64,000 bases of DNA from Hyaloperonospora brassicae (Eukaryota; Oomycota; Peronosporomycetes; Peronosporales; Peronosporaceae), in NCBI GenBank assembly GCA_947650285.1, contig CANTFL010000634.1, positions 434,001-498,000 of the forward strand, read 5' to 3'. Both the position numbers and the translations under genes were made by a program. This document shows positions 44,664 to 55,753 of the stretch, piece by piece. Positions within the stretch are counted from its first letter, which is position 1; every line of letters begins with the position of its first letter. Below the pieces are notes generated by a model. It was not told the DNA's origin. It searched no databases and saw only the letters and a list, made by a program, of their open reading frames with translations.

Positions 44664-44759
44664 GTCGGAGATGCACTACCGGAAGCCAGCCTCGAGCAAT
44701 TGAGTGTGGAGCAGCTATCTACAGAGACGCACAGCCTGATTTAGGCCGTACATGCTTTT

Positions 44760-45674
44760 CTAAAGCCGCAGCACAAAATTATTTCTGTGCGAGACACCGA
44801 GAGTATTGATCGTGTCGTCGCCGATGTCTATCGCTTGTGACACCTGAAGGAGGCTCTTTAGATGTGCCTCCTTACCCGCCTTGAAATAGGCGTTCAGGAT
44901 TTCGACGTGCTTCGCCGAGACACCCCTCGTTGCAGCGAGCGCTAAAATTTTCTTCACTGTTGACCTGTCCATGACGGCCGCGAAGGTTGGCCGGTAGTCG
45001 ACGCCGAAGACCAGCTCATTCGCTCAGGCTACCAGTCGAGCCTTCAAGAGCTCTAGATCGCCGTGCGCGTCTACCTTCGTCTTTAAGACCCACTGCGTGT
45101 GCAGCCCATTGATGCTCGGCGGGCGCTTGATCCCGCACCACATGTCGATGTCCTCTGGAGATTGGAGCTCTTTGCGCATGGCTTGTTCCCAGTCAGCGCG
45201 CCTCATGCTGCGCAGCGCTTTGTCGAACTTCCTCGAATCACGCTCGCACACGTGTGCTACTACGCTGTTGCTGCGTGCTGGCTCCTCCTGATCGTCTGTC
45301 TCCTGCAAGCGCGTCATCGCGCCGCGCATCGTCGTGCCGCGCTTCCGGTAAGCCGCGTGTGTGTACGACTTCGTCTTCATATTTCCGCTGCGGATCGCCG
45401 TCGCTGCTGCCGCCACTAGTATTGATTCCTCTGTGCTCGTAGTCTCCACTGCGATCGGCGCCATAATTAGTGGTGCTGCTTTCGCTATTGTTGTTGTCTT
45501 GTCACTTTTATCCTCGTTGTAGAGCGCACGCTGCATCTGGCCATTTTGATCTGCACTAAACCATCTCGATGTTTCGCACATGCCGCGTCGTCGTCTCCTT
45601 GTTTTCTTTGCGGAGCAACACGCGGAAGTCCTTGGCTTCGTCGCTTCGCCCGATGATGGCGCCGACTTGTGCAC
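44760..45674 (-). pseudogene. Element D linker and reverse transcriptase N-terminal half
   Basis: 45674-45024 includes a low-complexity linker and the RT entry (RRADWEQAMRKELQSPED, THTQWVLKTKVDAHG-like). The next frame, 44972-44760, has KKILALAATRGVSAKHVEIL and NAYFKAGKEAHLKSLL, the copia block before the catalytic site. A stop separates the two. Confidence 0.85.
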
Positions 45675-46374
45675 GCTGCGCGAGCGAGTTCTTGCCCGGG
45701 TCTCGATGAACCGAGCCGATTGATCCGAATGGGACGATTTTTCGCAGGTCCGGCGCGTGCTTCGTCAGCACCTTGATCGACAACGCGCGCTTCGCGTTCG
45801 CGCACTTCGAGCTGCGGTTGAGGATGTACGCGGCGTACTCGACCGCTTCGCCCCAGAACGTCACGGGCAGTCTACTCACGAATATCATGCTACACACCAT
45901 TTTAAGCAGCGTCTTGTGCATGCGCTCGGTCTTTCCGTTTGACGCCTGGTTCTGCACCTCGCTGACATGTCGCGCGACGCTCGTCAGATTACAAAAGAGG
46001 TCGACGTTCGCGGACTCGCCGACGCCATCTGTGCGAAGCATGTGAACGCGAGAGTTGAATTCGCGCTCGAAGAAGACGAGGAAGTGCTCGAACTTCTTCG
46101 CAGCCTTGTCCTTCGTCAGCGCCAGGTTGACACGATAGTAGTCAGGCTTGTGATCGACAAAGTTGACGAGCTATCGATTCTGTAGTCGGTCCTTCGGGGT
46201 CATGGAACCGTAAAGGTCAAAACGAATCACCCCGTCAACTTTGTCGATTGGCGAGTACGCTTCATTGTCCTTGCGCGAATGCGCGTTCTCTGTCTGCTTC
46301 CCTCGCGCGCAAGAGATGCAAGTCGGCCGCTTGCGGTCCGTAAGCAAGATGCCGGTTGCGGGATCCTTCGCCAT
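45556..46374 (-). pseudogene. Element D integrase
   Basis: 46374-46171 carries the pre-integrase CxxC and GKQ block (CISCARGKQTENAHS). 46041-45556 carries LRTDGVGES, ASNGKTERMHKTLLKMV and LPVTFWGEAVEYAAYILNR, the standard copia integrase landmarks. A frameshift separates the two halves. Confidence 0.88.
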
Positions 46375-46763
46375 CCTCTCTACCGGAACGTACGCGATGT
46401 AGTCGAACCTCTGGTGGAATTACAGCAGCAAACCACTGTGTATCTTCATGTTGAGCACCTCCGTCGCTTCGTTTCGCGTCAGGATCGCCATGAGCCCGTC
46501 GCTCGGCGCCAGTGAATCGCGAGCGGCCGCGACTGTTTGCACCTACAGCACGTTGTGGTCCATCAACACGTCTAACACGACTTGGCCAATGCTGCGTCTC
46601 GCCAGCACTCGCGACTCCTCGTCGTACTCGAAGTGTAATACCTTGCGCTCGAACTTGCCTTACGACATGATGTTTTGCAACGCTCGGGCGTGTTGTACAT
46701 GTCTTTGAGTGTGACCTTCGGTTGACTTTCTTTTGCGAGCATCGTCAGTCATAAAATGCCGAC

Positions 46764-48074
46764 TCACAGCAGCTTGACGGTCTCGCCGTCTGCCAAGTGT
46801 CGTTCTAGATTGTAGTCCCTCGCATCACGCATCAAGGACGCGTCGTTAACGAGGTGGAGGCTGAAACCGCTGTCAAGTATTCTGACGTCCTCCTCGTCGT
46901 TGCTGTCTTCGCCGATCGCCACCGTCAGGTCTCGCCTGGTGGCGCGCGAGCCGTTGTGGCCTTGTCTTTCGCCGACATCGAGCGTGATGCTAGCGCTGTC
47001 CTTGGCGCTTTTGCATGTCTTTATGTCGCAAGTATTCTTTCTGCGACAGTACCTCATTAAGTGACCGACCTTACCGTATCCGTGGCCGGTGCGCGTCTCC
47101 TTGCGCGACGCGGACTCGTCCATGTGCGCGAAGACATCATTGCCGAAGGAGCGTCCCGATCGAGCTTCCATCTAGATCTCTTGAGCGAAGTGCGCAAGCT
47201 CTTACCCGTGCACGAGGTAGTCGACGCGGCGCGTCCGGTACCTTGCCATGAGTATCGATGACAGCTCTGGTGAAGCGTAGCGCACATTGTTGTACAGCAC
47301 TTGCTGCGCTGCGCCACCTGTCGGGCGCTGATCGCTTCCAAGTACAGGCACTGCTCTGGTTAGGACCTCTTGCTCATTTTCCTTGACGTGAAGAGCTTCA
47401 TCGCTTGAGACGCGGTGATCGTTGTCTCAAATGTGTCGAGCATGTGCTGAATCACGTACTGCAGCGTTGGTAGCACATCCCACTACGTTTTGACCTGCTT
47501 GTTGAAGTACCGCTCGGTAGTGCCCGTGAGTTACTGCCCAAGCAAGTCGGTCTTTACGTTCTCGCTACACAGGAAGCTGCAAGCCTCCTGCGCCATGTCA
47601 ACATGGCGCCAAAATTTCGTGCCCCAGTCGAAGAAGCCGGACCCAAGTCCCACTTACACCTCAATGACATCAAATTTTTAGATTGCCGCCTTGCGCTGCC
47701 GCGCGCTCCGGCGTGCGGTACTGCATCGCCATCGCTAATTGCAGCTGATTCAGTGGCGCTTGAGCCGCTGGCATCGCCTGAGGCGGTGACTGTGGCTGGT
47801 ACGGCGGCATGGAAGCGGGCGGCTGCGTCAACTGGTCAGCACGCTGCTGCGATGCCGGTCTCGCTCGCGTCCGTGGATCGTTGAGCCTAGGTGGTGCCTG
47901 TCGCGCCGGTTGCTCGTAAAGATCAGCAAGCTCAAGCTCGCCGCCGTGAAGTAGCTCTGCGAATTCCGTGCTGAGCATCGCGCTGAACAGCTCGCTTTCG
48001 GCTGCGCTGCGCATGCGCTCGTCTTCATTGATGCATGCTTGTGACGCTTTCATATCCTGCAGGTTCATATCCAT
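46764..48074 (-). pseudogene. Element D gag and protease
   Basis: 48074-47670 is a Gln/Pro/Ala-rich gag head. 47341-46764 has a zinc-knuckle remnant (HGYGKVGHLMRYC, first Cys lost) and a protease-like ILDSGFSLHLVND. Frameshifts near 47.6 and 47.1 kb. Confidence 0.8.
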
Positions 48075-48258
48075 GCCAGGATCATCTCGAGATTCTTTGC
48101 CAGTGCGTCTGTCTCCGCGCTCCTTTCGTGAGCTGTGAGAGAGACGACCGCAGACGGCGCGGCTGCGGCCCTTTCTTGGCTCGTTGCCGGTGACCCCTAT
48201 GCCGCGTTGGTGTCGTCCTTTTCTTCAGTTGTTGGGCTCGTTTTATGTTTATTAGCGA

Positions 48259-48498
48259 TGTAGCTGGACGTAGGACGGTAGTACAGAGCACTGTGGTAAA
48301 AGGATTCTGTCAGTTTAATGTGTTATATCTCCACATACATTTTCTCGCGTGGTCCTTCTTGTTCACTCGATTAGCAAATGTTGCTTATCGGTTCGGACAA
48401 TGTATTCACCTAACAAACACAAAGTCATCAGCCGCATTCACCATCGCCGTCCGGCGCGCTTCCTGCAAGCTCGTACTTACAGCGACAATGCTTTTCAA
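48259..48498 (-). mobile_element. Element D 5' LTR
   Basis: Partner of 43357-43596. Begins TGTAGCTGGACGTAGGACGG on the plus strand. In the element's orientation it lies upstream of gag. Confidence 0.88.
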
Positions 48499-49505
48499 AA
48501 GTCCTTTTTTAGCGCTGCGGACTTGTACCGTCTATCCAACCTGTTGCCTACAAGCTACTGGTACAGTTACTTATCCAGTCAGTGTTCCAACCAAGAAAAC
48601 ACTCGGAAACAGCAGACGATACGTAATTACTATTTAGGCCTTGGTGTCATCGTCCGATAATTGCGCGCTCCAGTATCGTGTCATCATGCTAATACAAGAG
48701 CCCATGGCGTGATATAATTTTACATTTTGTAGTTCTTACAAGTAAATCAGGGCGGCTGTCACTATCTCTCAAGTTGAGTCATTGTGTGGTCTACCTGCCT
48801 TAAGTATTGAAGACAAATAGTGCTTGAAAAATACTAGAATGATACTGCATATGCTATGTTGCTTTTAACGGACGGTGTCGGAAAGTAATTGTTCAAGAGA
48901 CACATTGATATGTGTTGTATGCCTTCTATCGTCAGCCGCTTGTGCTCTTTATGTTGTCTACTCTCTATACGTCGTGGTGGGAACGAAGAACAAGAACAAA
49001 AAAAAGCTGTGAGTAAAAGAAGTCTGCTGTTGCGATCATTTTCCTCGGGTTGGTCCGATTATGCAAACGGCAGCGCTTTTTTCTAAAGGTATAGCGTGAT
49101 TTAGCACATTAGAAATGGATGAATGATAGTGTGTTCGTCAAAATTCTTGGCGGGTTGTTCTCACCGTGTCGTACCATTAGCTCTCACAAAATGTTGGTCG
49201 CTATATAGTGTCATGATTTGACACGCAATGATGTTTCTCGCGGAAGGTCGTGTGGTATCGACGATGTGGCATAAGTTCACCTACACCGCTATACGATTTG
49301 AGATTTACGCGATTATAAAAGTTACTGGCAATGCTATCGCCATAGTAATACATTATTGAAAGAGGTGGAAAAGCGAGGGCTTCGATATTTTTTAGTTGCA
49401 TTGAAGCTGCACTTTACACTCGCGAAGCATATGATCCCAGAAGAGAACGGAGTAGTTTGACAGCTGACGGTACTGCAATTTTCCACAAAGAGATATACAA
49501 TAAGG
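48499..49505. other. AT-rich spacer between elements D and B
   Basis: No gene. The spacer ends at the fold-back palindrome that terminates element B. Confidence 0.5.
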
Positions 49506-49609
49506 AGCTTTACATTCAATACAACGATAAACGTTCTTGCAGACCGGTGAGCGGTGCAATTCGCTCACCGGTCTGCAAGAACGTTTATCGTTGTATTGAA
49601 CGTAAAGCT
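49506..49609. repeat. Fold-back palindrome, 48-bp arms, 8-bp centre
   Basis: 49506-49553 and 49562-49609 are reverse complements with a single mismatch (A/G at the ninth base of the left arm); the centre is GTGCAATT. The right arm is RNase H coding DNA of element B, so the left arm is an inverted copy made at the element's broken end. Confidence 0.97.
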
Positions 49610-51073
49610 TTCAGCTTTCAGCTACCGGGACTCAAACGCAATGACGCGTTCCCATCCATCAGAATCTGTCTGTAACAGGGCGCTGCCTATGGAAAAGTCA
49701 GATGCGTCACAGACGACACTGAAAGATCGATCAGGATCAGTCAAAGCCAAGATTGACGCAAGAAGGAGACTCTCCTTTACTGCATAAAAGCATCATGCTC
49801 GGTGCTAGTCCAGCACCATTCCACATCCTTTTTATAGGGACTGGATAATGGCCGAGCCAATCTGCGTAATTCGCACTGTGCTTGTGCAATTATATGGCAA
49901 GGCCAATCCACTTCCGTAAACCCTTTTGGATCTTTGGCTTCGGCAAATCAACTATAGCTTTTAACTTAGCGGGATCCTCTCTAAGGCCTCGCTTACCAAT
50001 AAAGCACCCTAAAAGGGAACCTCTTCTGCACCAACGATGCAATTAGACGCGTTGACGTACAACCTATTCGTGCGCATGCCCTCGAGCACCGCTCGTAAAC
50101 GGTCAATGTGATTGTACACATCTGACCGACCGTTCATAGCACGACTATGGACAAAGATGGCATTAAAGTGCGTCTGTGAATATCCTCGGTGAGGTCTGAA
50201 CAATTGTGTCACAAGACGATTGAATGTAGCCGGGGTATTTCATTACCCTTGCGGCATAACAAGCCACTCCCAGAGCATACCGCTTGGAGTGCTGACCGCT
50301 GTCAGCGGAATATCGCTTTCTCGCATGAGAAGTTGGTAATAACCATCGACTAAGTCGAGCGCACTGTACATTGTACATCCCACCATATTTTTATAAAAAA
50401 CATCTTTCCGAGGGATTGGTGTCTGAGCCGGGATCGTGGAAGCATTAGGCTTATTGTAAGCAAAAACAATGCGTCACTTCCCATTGGGCTTTCGAACAAA
50501 AAATGTGGGCGTGGATTGAGGAGATTTGCTCTCACGTAACATTCCTGCCGCGTGCTTTGCACGAAAGAAGTCGTCAATGACGTCACACTGTTCCTTCGGT
50601 AAAGACCACTGCCGTGTTACGCAGTATATAGTTCCAGGAACCAAGTCAATTGCATGACGTACATCTCTATCGGGAGGTAAGACGGACGTTGGGTCGTGAC
50701 ACACCACGTCCTGAAACTCCTTTACCAAAGGATTTAACGGATCAAGAGGATCCTTTAGGATCGAAGATCCACTTCGGGCATCCAATTTCACCCTTGTGTC
50801 CTCAACGACAGACTCGCTCACTAACGAGGATAAATTCAACTTAATATCGGGTCGGATGACCACTAACTCGGATAATTCTCCGGCCTGTAAGGCTTGGCTT
50901 AATTCGCCGTCAGATATTTCGGTTAGTTGAACGAGAGTATCCAAGGACGAAAGAGTCTCAAGACTAATATTGCCACCAATCTGGCCAGTCAACCCATTGA
51001 CAGGTGCATATAGGGTATTATTACTATTATCACTTCGTGACTTCTTAGACGTTGGGCGCTTAACAGTTGTCAC
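49610..51073 (-). pseudogene. Element B reverse transcriptase and truncated RNase H
   Basis: 51073-50474 covers the pre-RT leader and RT start (ATRQWSLPKEQCDVIDDFF-like, then KSPQSTPTFFVRKPNGK). RT continues in shifted frames to 50009. The catalytic YxDD box reads HFNAIFVH (about 50175-50150), so both Asp residues are lost. RNase H begins (VVCDASDFSIG near 49710) and breaks off at the palindrome. Confidence 0.88.
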
Positions 51074-51672
51074 CCTACACTGGAATTGTTTCCTAAAGAT
51101 GCCTTACTCCTCCTAGAGGCCAGGGCAGTCGGGTCCCCGTGATTGCTATTTGTCTTAGCACGCTCTATAAGAGAGCCCATGTCTTAAACGACATCTGGTG
51201 AAGTGTTACGTTATTCGAACACTTCGCCCAGTGGATTTACACGTACCACTTCACGTAAAGCATCCGGGCCTAGCTCTGAACACTCTGGCTTCTCGCCATC
51301 AATGTCATTACCGACATTCTGTGAGGTGCCACCTCGGCCGCCCTCACTCGGTGAAATTTCACGCGCCACCCCACTCACATCGGAGAAATTATATTCTTGA
51401 TGTTTCATCCCTAGGCCGACCATGCCTGCAGCATGCAGTGACTAAATATCACAACGAGTATCACTCAACGGAGTATAAATTCCCTCACATACGGTGAAAG
51501 AGCTCGGCTTAATATGGATGTCATTGACATTGGAGTTAATTAATTCTGACATGCCAATGTCCAGCATATTGACATCTTCTGTCAGTGGCTCGCGCCAATA
51601 GCGCTTTTGTTGCCTAACAAAGGTGGGTTCATGACTCTCCAAAGCTTCGCTAGAAACATTGAGCGTGACGCC

Positions 51673-52053
51673 TTAGGTCTTAGACCTCCAATCAATCCAT
51701 GGCTCATGGCGTTCAAGCCAAGCCATACCCAGGATGAGATCATATCTCGAATCCAAATTCGTGACAAGACAGCGTTCAATGCTGTCAAAGTCCAAAAACT
51801 TCACACCTAAGTTCAACGGAACTTTTGGCACCGTGACGCGACTACCCGTCGCTAAACGAACGGTGGTTGAATCACCCTCATGCGCTTTGAGCGCTTCAGC
51901 ATATCGCTGACTTACCTCAAGGGAACGACGTCGAGCATAATTGCATGATGCTCCGGAGTCGATCAAGATCGACCAATGCTTCTCAAAGCCTTTAACCTTC
52001 ACCTCGGCGACATACAAGATAGGCTTGAATCCATGCTCTGTGCTGGTGGGCAC
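51673..52053 (-). pseudogene. Element B aspartic protease
   Basis: Retropepsin-like segment with an intact catalytic ILIDSGASCNYARRRSLEV, followed by VRLATGSRVTVPKVPLNL and LILGMAWLERHEPWIDW, a typical gypsy protease end. It is separated from gag by a stop. The DSGA triplet is intact here, unlike in element A. Confidence 0.88.
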
Positions 52054-52139
52054 ATAGTTCGGTAAGGCTAAGCCCTATTTTACTCTACCTCGGAGAGAAG
52101 CAACAGAACTCAGTTCTACCCCAGTAGGACGCCCCGCGC

Positions 52140-53174
52140 CTACTGGGTGTCGACGTATCCCCGTGCCATACCAAATTTATGGTTGAGGCTGGGGTTTCGA
52201 CCCGTAGGAGTCGGTCGTTGATTACGCAAAGGACAAGTGGGACGCAAGTGTTTAATGCTTCCGCACATGTAACAGCCTCTCATCTCCTGTCGTTGCTCGG
52301 CAACATGAAGCTCAGCTTCACCTTCATCTTCAGCATTGCTGAGATCCATCGGTTCGGGCTTACAGTAAGCTGAGCTTTTTGCTGAGGTTGCCCTCGCATA
52401 GCTTGGATTGTACCCATTCCAACCAAGTCTGGCTGACTTAAGGTTGTGCTCAGCATTCTGAGCGATGCTCACAGCCTCCTCAAAAGTCGAGGGACGGACT
52501 CGAAAGACCTCGGTCCTGGCAATGCCAGTGCGAAGACCTTCCATGACGACTGTCACGTAGACGGTCTCAGGGAGAGGGTCGGACTGCATGGCAGCCATCA
52601 GAGTTCTCAACTCCTGGACATAGTCCGTTAACTCGTTCTTACCCTGACGGGTAGACACGAAGCGTGAGCGCACGCGATATGCCTGGATAGGCGGCGAGAA
52701 AACTCGCAAAAGGTCCAACTTGAGCGAATCCCACGTGGGAAACGCCAAGTTGACCGACGTGCCACACGTCAACGCCCACTCTCTCGCTCTTCCATCGATC
52801 TTTGAGATGGCCAGCGAGACCCGCTGGTTCTCAAGTGAGATGATACCAGAGTTCATGGCCATCTCAATCTCACGGATCCAGAGGGTAAGGTTTTCCCCCT
52901 CCTTCCCGGAGTAACATTTAACGTCCACCCGAAGGGGACGAGGCTTAGCCTCTTCTGGTGGCATAGCCACATAGCGTGTCGGCATAGCCGACGCTACTTG
53001 GTTTTGAACCTGGCCCAACAGGCCCGTTTTGTACTGCATGAAGGTCTCGACTCGTGCGTTGAGCACATCGGGACATTGTGCAGCTAGATACTCCACATAC
53101 TCAGGGCCTACGGCCGCGGTCAGCTAATCAAGCGCGACCTTTTGGGCCTCAGAGAGGGGTGTGGATTGCTCCAT
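52140..53174 (-). pseudogene. Element B gag with premature TAG near codon 17
   Basis: Gag starts at 53174 (MEQSTPLSEAQK), meets TAG at about 53126, then is open to 52140. The capsid-like block (LWIREIEMAMNSGII, RAREWALTCG, AYRVRSRFVSTRQGKNEL) is followed by one CCHC knuckle, CYMCGSIKHLRPTC. Gag would package the RNA. Only the early stop breaks it, so the inactivation of this ORF may be fairly recent. Confidence 0.9.
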
Positions 53175-53233
53175 CCTCACAGAGGATCAGTCGTAACCGA
53201 CTCAGGCGTAGATTAACTACTAAAGCTACCAAG

Positions 53234-53758
53234 TGTAGCGGAGCTACACAGCTCCTTAAGTCAGAGGAAGACTTAACGCTCAATGAGCAGCTTTGGTTCT
53301 ACAAACCCGACTCAAAGAGTCAACAGCTCTACGAGCAACTTTGGTTCTAAGAACCCGACTCAGAGAGTCAACAAGCTCAGAGAGCTTACGGTCCCTGTTC
53401 CAGGGGGACCAAACGATCCAAAGAATCACAGCACAAAGTGCTCACGAGCAGCTACCTTTACAGGCGTTGCTTGCTCTTTCGATCAAGACGCCTCGTAAGG
53501 CACGTGTCTTATGTTGAACAAAATGGGAACTGAATTTTATTTCTTCTTTTAGCCTAAAAGAACACCGTAGAACAAAGTAAATAACCTACTCACTTATGTC
53601 CTAAATAAAAACAATTAAAAGATCTCGTAATCAATGGTTGATAGACATCAGTCTTCAACAATTGATACTTGTGTTCTAATATTACTTTAAAGGGGATTCC
53701 ATTCCTTGTGTGTACCACACCTATTGTCGACTACCAGTCGACGTGTAAACCCGTTACA
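53234..53758 (-). mobile_element. Element B 5' LTR with a 48-bp internal tandem repeat
   Basis: TGTAACGGG...CGCTACA on the minus strand, 525 bp. At 53285-53380 two 48-bp units (GAGCA(G/A)CTTTGGTTCTA...) stand in tandem; the related LTR at 27.2 kb has one. PBS TGGTAGC follows after CT. Confidence 0.9.
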
Positions 53759-54213
53759 GCACGCACCTAGCCCGCGCTATCGATGTAGAAATGTAAGCAT
53801 AGATTAAACGTCACGTAAGCTTGATTTCCTGGTATATAATGAGTCTAACACAGCGTTGGCACGTAATATTCTATTCGGAACTGAGCATATTATAACCTTT
53901 ACAAACTGATGCATAGTAGGAGCAGCGGCAAACTAGTACGACTGAAGGGGTGGTATTACATAGGTAATAACCAAACAAAGAAGCCCCAGATTGCGTGTCA
54001 ACAGTAAGCGTCACTTAATATTTTCGATAAAGGTAAGGTATCATTATATAGTATTCGTCTTATAATCCTTTGACAACTACTTCACCAGAGATGATGGAAT
54101 GTGACCGTTTTCTGTATAAAATAGATGTTTATGGTCATGGGTGGTAATAGAGTTGAATGATATGCAGTGAACATATGTATGCATGTTGCTACGGGTAAGT
54201 CACTTGTACTGCG
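53759..54213. other. AT-rich spacer between elements B and C
   Basis: No coding or repeat structure recognised. Confidence 0.5.
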
Positions 54214-54654
54214 TGTAACGGGCACCGATGACTACGTACTAATCAACCAGTATGAAGCTAACCTTTCACTGACTACAATGATATTCAGTGCCTTACTAAG
54301 TGTAGAACTACACAGAGGAAGATAGAGCGATTAAGACAAAAAGTCAAGTCGTGGTAAAAGTAAAACTGTCGTTTAATACAATAAAGTCCAATATCTCTCA
54401 TTTTTCTTGTTCGTCCTAACTTGATTATATTAATCGAACGAAACGTATGATGACGTCTACTCACCACCCATTGAGCGCGTCTAGCAGAAAATGATGAGTT
54501 AATATCTTCTTAATATTAACCAATGAGTAGACCCTTCGGTCAATTCAACAATATCACTATGCTCATCGATATTGTCAAAAGAATATTCAACGTAGTATAC
54601 TTTGTTGTCAATTATCCTTATTGGAAATGTCATGAAACGGGCTATCCCGTTACA
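54214..54654 (-). mobile_element. Element C 3' LTR
   Basis: 441 bp, direct repeat of 61475-61916 with many substitutions; conserved blocks include CTTGATTATATTAATCGAAC and AAAGAATATTCAACGTA. The divergence of the pair indicates an old insertion. Confidence 0.93.
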
Positions 54655-54663
54655 TCCCCCCTT
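54655..54663 (-). other. Element C polypurine tract
   Basis: Minus-strand AAGGGGGGA directly before TGTAACG of the 3' LTR, the expected primer site for plus-strand DNA synthesis. Confidence 0.88.
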
Positions 54664-54778
54664 AACTGATAGTCACCGTGTGACAATCGAACCTTGGTGG
54701 CCACCCGTTGGTATTAACAGAACGGGGAACACTTGTTGGTCGGACCCATTCATTCTTACTTTGCCTCGCCTAGTTGAC

Positions 54779-55599
54779 ATGTCTATGCGGGGAGACTCAA
54801 AGATGAAACAGTCTTCTACTGCGCCATCCTCTGCAGCTGAAGATTCGTTAACTGCTACTCGTTCTCTGCTTGCATCTCCTGTCGCTGCAGGAGCACGTGG
54901 TGTCACACTTCGTGCACACGATGACTCCGAGTTATGGGTCAGCTACTCTGGCGAGTTAGATGTGTCTGACTCGGGAAAGGCTCCAGAGGCATTGAAAAAC
55001 CTACGGTGCCTCTTCCTTTAACTAAGGACCTGCCGAACAGACGGGCTCGCGACTTGCGTCACGGTCTGATCGGCAGTGATGGTGAGTCCGGTGATGAGTA
55101 CTATTACTCATCACCACGATCAACTCGTACGTCTTTGCACGAGAGCGTTGACGATGGAGCAAGCCGTCTTCACACTGAAGCCCGTGGTACCGACGAAGTT
55201 ACCACGTTAAAACGTGATGAACAGAAACCTTGGCGTTTGCCAGAGCAGCTCATCAATAGCTAGTCTCACGAGACAAGCCAACATCATAGAATTGCATTAT
55301 TCGATGCAACCGAGCTTCATAGCTTGTCCAGTAGCGCGAGCAGCTTTCGCGCTGAAGAATACTTCAATCTCGATGCCTTTCTTATACATAGATGGCACAA
55401 TGGTAATTTAAAGCGTGACAAGCACTCGCTTTTGGCAGCGTGGAACGCGTTCGTCCAAAACGTCAAGAATTTTGAACGTAAAGTGTGGCTTCAAATAGTT
55501 GATGCATTACACATCAAGTTCGAGAAGCGAACAGCAACCGGTTCAAGATACCGATTGAATCGATTGTCGCGTGAGGCAGGAATTCCTTGCCTCATATAG
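54779..55599 (+). pseudogene. Antisense ORF between pol and the 3' LTR of element C
   Basis: Plus strand, opposite to the element's genes. It begins MSMRGDSKMKQ, shifts frame near 55000 and runs open to 55599 apart from one TAG at 55261. Composition looks coding: a Ser/Thr/Asp/Glu-rich first half (VSYSGELDVSDSGK, SDGESGDEYYYSS) and a helical second half (HSLLAAWNAFVQNVKNFE, VWLQIVDALHIKFEKR). There is no sense-strand domain here, because the chromodomain stops at 55754, so it is not a simple shadow. It might be a structural or regulatory accessory protein of the element, or captured host DNA. Family not recognised. Confidence 0.45.
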
Positions 55600-55753
55600 G
55601 GTGACCATTGTGCGATTTGCTTGTACAACTCGCAACGCGCTAAACGGGAAGTCTTTTTCCAAAGTTCGTCCTGTGGAAGGTCACACATCTCACCTGAGAT
55701 GCGTGACGCGATTGCAAACATGCAATCCGTATACAAGCGCCAAAAGCGCGTGT

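Larger units (their letters stand above)
43357..48498 (-). mobile_element. Decayed Ty1/copia retrotransposon (element D) with both LTRs
   Basis: Two direct LTRs of about 230-240 bp flank a minus-strand body in copia order: gag, zinc knuckle, protease, integrase, reverse transcriptase, RNase H. All domains are present but frames are broken. The RT catalytic box is YVKD, not YVDD. A purine-rich tract (GAGGAGGAG) lies just inside the 3' (left) LTR. No clear PBS or target duplication was found. Confidence 0.93.
49562..53758 (-). mobile_element. Truncated Ty3/gypsy retrotransposon (element B)
   Basis: On the minus strand: 5' LTR (53758-53234), PBS TGGTAGC (53230-53224), gag, protease and reverse transcriptase, then an abrupt end in RNase H at the palindrome. 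Integrase and 3' LTR are missing. It is less decayed than element A, and the two share gag, protease and RT sequence. Confidence 0.92.
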
